From Haliclystus octoradiatus (taxonomy: Eukaryota > Cnidaria > Staurozoa > Stauromedusae > Haliclystidae): a stretch of 64,000 bases of DNA. Under the pieces are notes generated by a model that had not been told where the DNA came from, made no database searches, and worked only from the letters and a program-made list of their open reading frames with translations. The DNA is taken from the NCBI GenBank assembly GCA_916610825.1, contig OU744446.1, positions 21,027,223 to 21,091,222 on the forward strand. Direction: 5' to 3'. Below are positions 56,455 through 64,000 of the stretch, one piece after another. Within the stretch, counting starts at the first letter, position 1. Each line of letters starts with the position of its first letter. Position numbers and translations under genes: made by a program.

Positions 56455-58189
56455 CAGTCAAACTCGCTTAATATCCCCTCGGTTAATATCCCATCTCGCT
56501 TAATATCCTGCTTTCTCAAACCCGTTTTGTTATGAAACTCGTTTAATGTCCCGTTTCTTTGAATTTAAAACAAACGATAGTCGTTTCATTGTTAGCGTTT
56601 ACCTTTGTTGTGAAAATTATCATCACTTCGAACTTGATATTGGACATGACATCGACAACATTGATTGTTTTACATACGAATAAACATTTTAACACTTTGA
56701 AGAAACATCTTTCTTTGTTTGTGACTCGAATAAAATAGCTTTGAACATTACTTTACTATAGCTTCCTTATTGCAGAAGCGCCTCTGTCAACGACAAACTT
56801 TTAAAATGGCTTCTATCAAACGAAAACGAACTGAGTTCACGTGGTTGTGATGTAGGTCACATCACAGATTATAACGACCAGATACGGCACTGAACGTTCG
56901 AAAATTGTGATTGGTCAAATAACGGCCATTATGTTTGTTGCCCATTTATTGACGCATTTCATCGTTGTCCATTACGATTTTAGGGATTTATCGACAAAAT
57001 GATACTTGAAATAATTCACTTTTGAAGCTGAATTCAGCCTTTCTCAAACTACTCAATGCAAGTGGATGGATGATACGCTATATGTAAAATTCAAAATCAT
57101 GATTTTGGTATTAGCAAATTTATTTTAAATGCCATAAATTAAAAAAACCTAAAAAGTCTACGGTTGAAATGAAGAAAGGACAACAATATTTATAGTTTAT
57201 CACATAAATTTCATTCCAAACTGTAAAATAATATGCACTGATGCTTGGTGATATGGAATAACGCAATCACAGTCAAATAATAGGCTATTTGGAGTGGATT
57301 TTTATAGAAATTACTGCTTACGTTTTGCCACTATTTTCGATAAAATACGATCACACGCACGCCAAAAATCACGGCTCTTCAAACTGGGAAAATCGTATAG
57401 AAGAGCCACATATATTCGATGTCGATAAATTAATTAAATCATATTACGAAATATTATTTGCAATGTAATTGTAAATTTTATTCATCAAAAACTGCTTGTA
57501 TTCATAATTTATAGCCAGTTTTTCTCTTCGGTAAAATCAATGATTTTGTTCAACTTTCATAAGTCAATAAAATATTGTCTTCCAGACACAATATACCATT
57601 ATCAAACGATCATCTCAAAATAGAAGATATACTTTCCTGTTATTTTCCTTTAGCATGAAAATTGGGCGCAAAAGAAACGTGTAATTTGCCTATATAATAT
57701 GTGCAAATTTATCGTGTTTTTCCATTGCGATTTTAGCGCGTAACTGCAGCCAGGTCGTCGAGGAGCAACAAACATAATGGCCGCCGAGAACAATTGAATT
57801 CGAAAATACAATGAATTCGACTTTCAGTGCCGTATCTGGTCGTTATAATCTGTGGGTCACATGTACGAGTGTTATCAACGCATGCACACTATATTTCATT
57901 GCACGCTTCGTAGAATCACACAGGAAGACTTTCGTGATCAAGAAAAAGAAACTGTACGAAACGTTCAATATATCTGTGTTAATTAGACTTATTTTAATCT
58001 CATTCTATGGTTATCCCTAGTATTTACTATTTTACTTACTTTGATTGAATAGCATTGGTTAACAATGAACGGAATTCCTTTGTTTTGACGAATTTCCTTT
58101 GTTTTTTCTCAAATCGGATAATATCCCTCCTCGGATAATGTCCCGCTTTTTGATTGCACAGAAGGGGGAATATTAACCGAATTCGACTG
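56455..58189. mobile_element. pogo/Tigger-like DNA transposon, non-autonomous
   Basis: Inverted ends CAGTCAAACTCGCTTAATAT and the complement of GGAATATTAACCGAATTCGACTG, flanked by TA dinucleotides (56453-56454, 58190-58191). The terminus and TA duplication fit the Tc1/mariner superfamily, pogo-like branch. It has no transposase; subterminal repeats carry the TTAATATCCC motif several times. A second foldback lies inside. It splits a tandemly repeated Penelope-like tail. Confidence 0.8.
56852..57865. mobile_element. Nested foldback element inside the pogo-like element
   Basis: Long inverted arms: CACAGATTATAACGACCAGA with ATACGGCACTGAA (left, 56864-56894) and TTCAGTGCCGTATCTGGTCG with TTATAATCTGTG (right, 57824-57854). 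A second matching pair, GGCCATTATGTTTGTTGCC and GCAACAAACATAATGGCC, lies inward. The arms are about 90 bp with some mismatches. No coding content. Confidence 0.75.
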
Positions 58190-58191
58190 TA

Positions 58192-58440
58192 CTACCGAAG
58201 ATTGTTGAACTGTAACGCTGTTTATACGTTGGCTTGAATGCAACTTGGATGTGTTTTCTCGTAATTGATAGGCCTACCAAGATTTGAAGATTTTAAACTC
58301 GATTTCATTTTTATGTATTATATCTACATGCTTTTATTGGCTATTTCAATCGTTTAACTTGAAATATGCCTGCTGAAATGAAGTTTATAACCTGTCGAGA
58401 TGGTTGAAACTGTTACGCTATTTACAGATTGGCTCGAATT
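58192..58440 (+). repeat. Penelope-like 3' tandem unit, copies 2 and 3
   Basis: Second copy of the 190-bp unit (58192-58390) and the start of a third (GATGGTTGAAACTGTTACGC at 58399). Separated from the first by the pogo-like insertion. Confidence 0.7.
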
Positions 58441-59681
58441 CAACTTGGAAGAAAACACTGCCCTAAGAAATTAATCATTTGCTTGTGTTGAAACACTCAT
58501 TGCAGCAATTGGGGATCTATTGATATAAAAATTTAAACTTTGGTATCTGAATGACTCAAATGAGTGGAAAAAAGCTGGTAAACTGGCATTAAAGATGAGA
58601 TCATCACAGGCAAATATCATCATTTCACCTAAATGTAGCAGACACACTTCATTCTAGCGGCATAACATTGGACTTCAATTAAGGATATTTTTATCATAAT
58701 TTGTTACTTGATTGAATTACAGGTAATATTTTTGTGTAGATACATATGAAGATGAAGATGAACATAAATTGACAATGATGATCAGATATGAGATACTACA
58801 ACGGCAACGTAAGCCATGCCTTTGAAAGATCGAAAAAGCTACCTGGTCAGTTCCTTGTTCTCTGAGCAGTCATGATTACTGCTAGTGGCCAGAAACAGTT
58901 GCTTGTCTAATGCCTATATTGGTCATACATATATTTTATTAGTCGTAAAACGTTCAGTATTATATTATGTTATACATCTGAATGTAAATTGAAATGAGTT
59001 TGAATGCACTTGAATAGCGCGTACAGATATGAATATTTCTACCAGGAAAGTCCAATCAACGACATTTAACAACGTGAAACGGTAAATTGCTGTATTTTTG
59101 TACTCTGTTGTAAGTAATATTTGTGTGGTAACAATATTAATATATTTGTTCAGCTCAACCTTGTTTTTCCTTTAACAATTTGTAGAAGTTGTGACTGCAT
59201 TCTTTTTTCAATTCATTTCTGCAATGTTAATTCGCTTCGAAATGGCTAGGATTTGGAAAGCTAAAAAAATGCGTTTTGGCTTTGAAATCTCCTATATATG
59301 ATTGGAGTCTGACTTACATGTCCACCAGTAGTGATGGTTGCTGCTATATAACTGAGTTTTTCATTATTTTCCGTAGTAATGCATTAAGATCAAAACAACC
59401 AAAATAATAATCAAGACGGTATGAATGCAACCGACTGATCACACAGTCAAATTGTTTGTCTGACTAGCTATCCCATAATTCATTGCGGAAATCTTGGCGC
59501 GGAACACTATTTAATTCTTTTATTCTGAAATATCTATAAATATCAAATAATTATAATTTTTACTTTTAACTTGAAAATGGCTGATGTTGATAGCCAAAAT
59601 GTTGTTCGAATAAATAAAAATCCGTTATTGTTACCACTGACCACTGACTTTTTTATTGAAGTGTTTCTCAAAGAAGATATT
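58441..59681. other. AT-rich, no gene seen
   Basis: No coding region or repeat shared with the rest of the window is recognised. A plus-strand frame beginning at 59571 runs into the microsatellite and is not a gene. Confidence 0.5.
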
Positions 59682-61271
<1,590 letters not shown>

Positions 61272-61315
61272 CTCCTAACACTTAGTAGAGCACTATCATC
61301 TTAACGCAGGGAAAC

Positions 61316-62163
61316 ATGGAGAAAGCCACATTCACTTACTCTATGAAAAATATACCAATACCGCCTAGGAAAACATACGTAATGCAGCTAATCGATAAAA
61401 TTGAAAGTGCAATTAAAAGAATGCGCTGGAAAGCGTTTTTCTTCCAGGAGAGCGACAAAGAAAACTTAGATAATTTAAAAGATGACCACTATGGATTTAA
61501 GACTAGAAATTGTCCACCGCAGATCCCAGAATTGGAAAGTTTTGAATCCGATTTAATGAAATTGACAACAAATATCCAATTCAGGCCAATAAATGACAAA
61601 TTCCAACGCCAACTTAGACAAGATATCAACGCAATCAAAACATCTTTGGTAGGGTTCGTCCCTGCTGACAAAACAAGAAATTATTACAAACTTGACAAAA
61701 GCCAACATGATAAATTACTACACAATAATATCACATCCACTTACAAGAAAACTAATGAAGCTACAGTGAACAAGATCAACAGAGATGCAAAAGATATTAC
61801 GAAAGAACTAAGGATTGACAAGCGAACGGAGAGAATCGCCCAGCAAAAGGCTTTTATCACCATCAAAGAACATAAGGACAACTTTCAACATAACCCTACC
61901 TGCCGACTAATTAACCCTGCAAAAAGTGAGGTTGGAATTGTAAGCAAAAACATAATCGAAAAAATTGTAATCGACATCAAATCAAAATCAAATGCCAACC
62001 AATGGAAAAATTATTTCTCCGTAATCAAATGGTTTGAAAATTTAAAAGACAAACACAAATTATCTTTTCTAGTTTTCGATATAGAAAATTTTTACCCTTC
62101 TATATCCGAAAAACTCCTCAAAGAATCTATAAATTTTGCGAGAAACCTCACACAAATTTCCGA
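61316..62163 (+). pseudogene. Penelope-like retroelement, N-terminal RT part
   Basis: A frame of about 283 codons holds the N-terminal extension and first fingers-palm motifs of a Penelope-like or related GIY-YIG retroelement: MKNIPIPPRKTYVMQLIDKI, ESAIKRMRWKAFFF, YGFKTRNCPPQIP, VGFVPADKTRNYYKLDK, KAFITIKEHKDNFQHNPTCR, LINPAKSEVGIVSK and LVFDIENFYPSISEKLLKES (catalytic D in the VFDIENFYPSI motif). The frame continues into sat2 sequence for 24 codons and stops. The palm YxDD box, thumb and nuclease are absent. It begins 45 bp after the microsatellite, so the 5' end may also be lost. No internal stops: the loss of the 3' part is recent. Confidence 0.82.
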
Positions 62164-64000
62164 AATGTCAAATTTGAATTCCCATGGGAATTATAGGTTC
62201 TCCCTTTGGTTTAGTCATTTTGAAATGTTTTTGTGAAATTCGAATGCCCATGGGAATTAGGCATAGTTTTTGGTCATTTCGAATTCCCATAAGAATTGGG
62301 CATTGTTTTTTATCATTTTGGACTGGTTTTGTCAAATTTGAATTTCCCGAGGGAGTTAAGCATTGTTTTTGGTTATTTTGAACTGTATTTGTCAAATTCG
62401 AATTCCCATGGGAATTAGGCATTGTTTTTGGTCATTTAGAATTCTCATGGGAATTAGGCATTGTTCTTTGTCATTTTCGACTGTTTTTGTCAAATTTGAA
62501 TTCCCGAGGGAATTAAGCATTGTTTTTGGTCATTTTGAACTGTTTTTGTCAAATTCGAATTCCCGGGGGAATTAAGCATTGTTTTTAAATATTTTGAACT
62601 GTATTTGTCAAATTCGAATCCCCATGGGAATTAGGCATTGTTTTTATGAAATTCGAATTCCCATGGTAATTATAGGTTCCCTTTGGTTTAGTCATTTTGA
62701 AATGTTTTTGTGAAATTCGAATGCCCATGGGAATTAGGCATAGTTTTTAGTCATTTCGAATTCCCATAAGAATTGGGCATTGTTTTTTATCATTTTGGAC
62801 TGGTTTTGTCAAATTTGAATTTCCCGAGGGAGTTAAGCATTGTTTTTGGTTATTTTGAACTGTATTTGTCAAATTCGAATTCCCATGGGAATTAGGCATT
62901 GTTTTTGGTCATTTAGAATTCTCATGGGAATTAGGCATTGTTCTTTGTCATTTTGGACTGTTTTTGTCAAATTTGAATTCCCGAGGGAATTAAGCATTGT
63001 TTTTGGTCATTTTGAACTGTTTTTGTCAAATTCGAATCCCCATGGGAATTAGGGATTGTTTTTATGAAATTCGAATTCCCATGGTAATTAGGCATTTCTT
63101 TTCGGTCATTTCGAATTCCATGAAAATTAGGCATTGTTCTTTATCATTTTGGACTATTTTTGTCAAATTTGAATTCCCGAGGGAATTAAACATTGTTTTT
63201 GGTCATTTTGAACTGTATTTATCAAATTAGAATTCCCATGGGAATTAGGCATTGTTTTTGAACATTTCGGACTGTTTTTCTAAAATTTAAATTCCCATGG
63301 GAATTAGGCATTGTTCTTTTTCATTTTGAACTGTTTTTGTCAAATTCGAATTCCCATGAGAAATAGAAATTTCTCTTTGTCATTTTGAACTGTATTTGTC
63401 AAATTTGAAATCCCATGGGAATTAGGCTTTGGTTTAGTCATTTTGAAATGTTTTTGTGAAATTCGAATGCCCATGGGAATTAGGCATAGTTTTTGGTCAT
63501 TTCGAATTCCCATAAGAATTGGGCATTGTTTTTTATCATTTTGGACTGTTTTTGTCAAATTTGAATTTCCCGAGGGAATTAAGCATTGTTTTTGGTTATT
63601 GTGAACTGTATTTGTCAAATTCGAATTCCCATGGGAATTAGGCATTGTTTTTGTTCATTTCGAATTCCCATGGGAATTAGGCATTGTTTTTGGTCATTTC
63701 GAATTCCTATGGGAATCAGGCATTTTTTTGGTCCTTTCGAATATACATGAGAAATAGGCATTCTTTGTGGTAATTTCGGACTGTTTTTGTCAATTTTGAA
63801 TTGCCATGGGAAATAGGCATGGTTCTTGGTCATTTGGAATTTTCATGGGATTTAGGCTTTGATTTAGTCATTTTGAAATGCATTTATGAAATTCGAATTC
63901 CTATGAGAATTAGGCATTGTTCTTGGTCATTTGGAATTCCCATGGGAATTAGGCATTGTTCTTTGTCATTTTGAACTGTTTTTTTCAAATTAGAATTCCT
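62163..64000 (+). repeat. sat2 palindromic satellite, second array
   Basis: Same AATTCCCATGGGAATT units as at 15.98-17.65 kb, forward orientation, running off the right edge. A composite block of about 478 bp recurs at 62236 and 62715 and partly at 63462: CGAATGCCCATGGGAATTAG, CATAAGAATTGGGCATTG, CCCGAGGG variant, then CCCATGGG. Confidence 0.95.

Noticed and set aside
57811-58020. 69-codon frame inside the pogo-like element as a transposase
   Set aside because: Too short, begins within an inverted arm, and lacks helix-turn-helix or DDE motifs.
62168-63833. Similar repeat-peptide frames at the right end
   Set aside because: Same sat2 translation effect.

Overview
The window looks like repeat-dominated nuclear DNA of an AT-rich invertebrate animal. 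The one identifiable host gene is a spliced, minus-strand homologue of ZFYVE26 (spastizin). The rest is satellite DNA and metazoan-type mobile elements: Gypsy, BEL/Pao, CR1/L2-like and RTE-like LINEs, Penelope-like retroelements, tRNA-derived SINEs and several miniature DNA transposons. No prokaryotic or organellar gene organisation is present. The species cannot be named from the sequence; vertebrates seem unlikely given the intact BEL/Pao element.

Layout. 1-15.07 kb is a satellite (sat1) whose units carry the palindrome TGACGTCA, the consensus CREB/ATF site, every 50-120 bp, organised in higher-order repeats of about 0.7 kb and 2.9 kb. 15.07-15.92 kb is a non-satellite insert. 15.98-17.65 kb is a second satellite (sat2) built on AATTCCCATGGGAATT; it inverts around a small reversed sat1 fragment. 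17.65-23.6 kb is AT-rich with relics and two candidate exons. 23.66-32.7 kb is a decayed minus-strand Gypsy element broken by a 958-bp Mutator-like miniature element, a LINE fragment, a SINE and a recent BEL/Pao insertion with 5-bp target duplications. 32.7-35.4 kb is a CR1/L2-like LINE, followed by an unidentified minus-strand exon.

At 39.2-50.6 kb nine minus-strand exons join in phase to give about 450 codons of the ZFYVE26 C-terminal region. Its introns hold a short LTR element, a SINE and TTCATGAA-rich miniature repeats. 51.2-58.5 kb is a graveyard of RTE-like and Penelope-like pieces with a pogo-like element, a nested foldback and two copies of a 110-bp imperfect palindrome. 59.68-61.27 kb is a 1.6-kb TTA/TTG microsatellite. 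61.3-62.16 kb encodes the N-terminal part of a Penelope-like reverse transcriptase, cut off by a second sat2 array that runs off the window end.

Exon boundaries were assigned by reading splice signals and by remembered similarity to vertebrate ZFYVE26; no alignment was run. Repeat boundaries are approximate unless target duplications are given.
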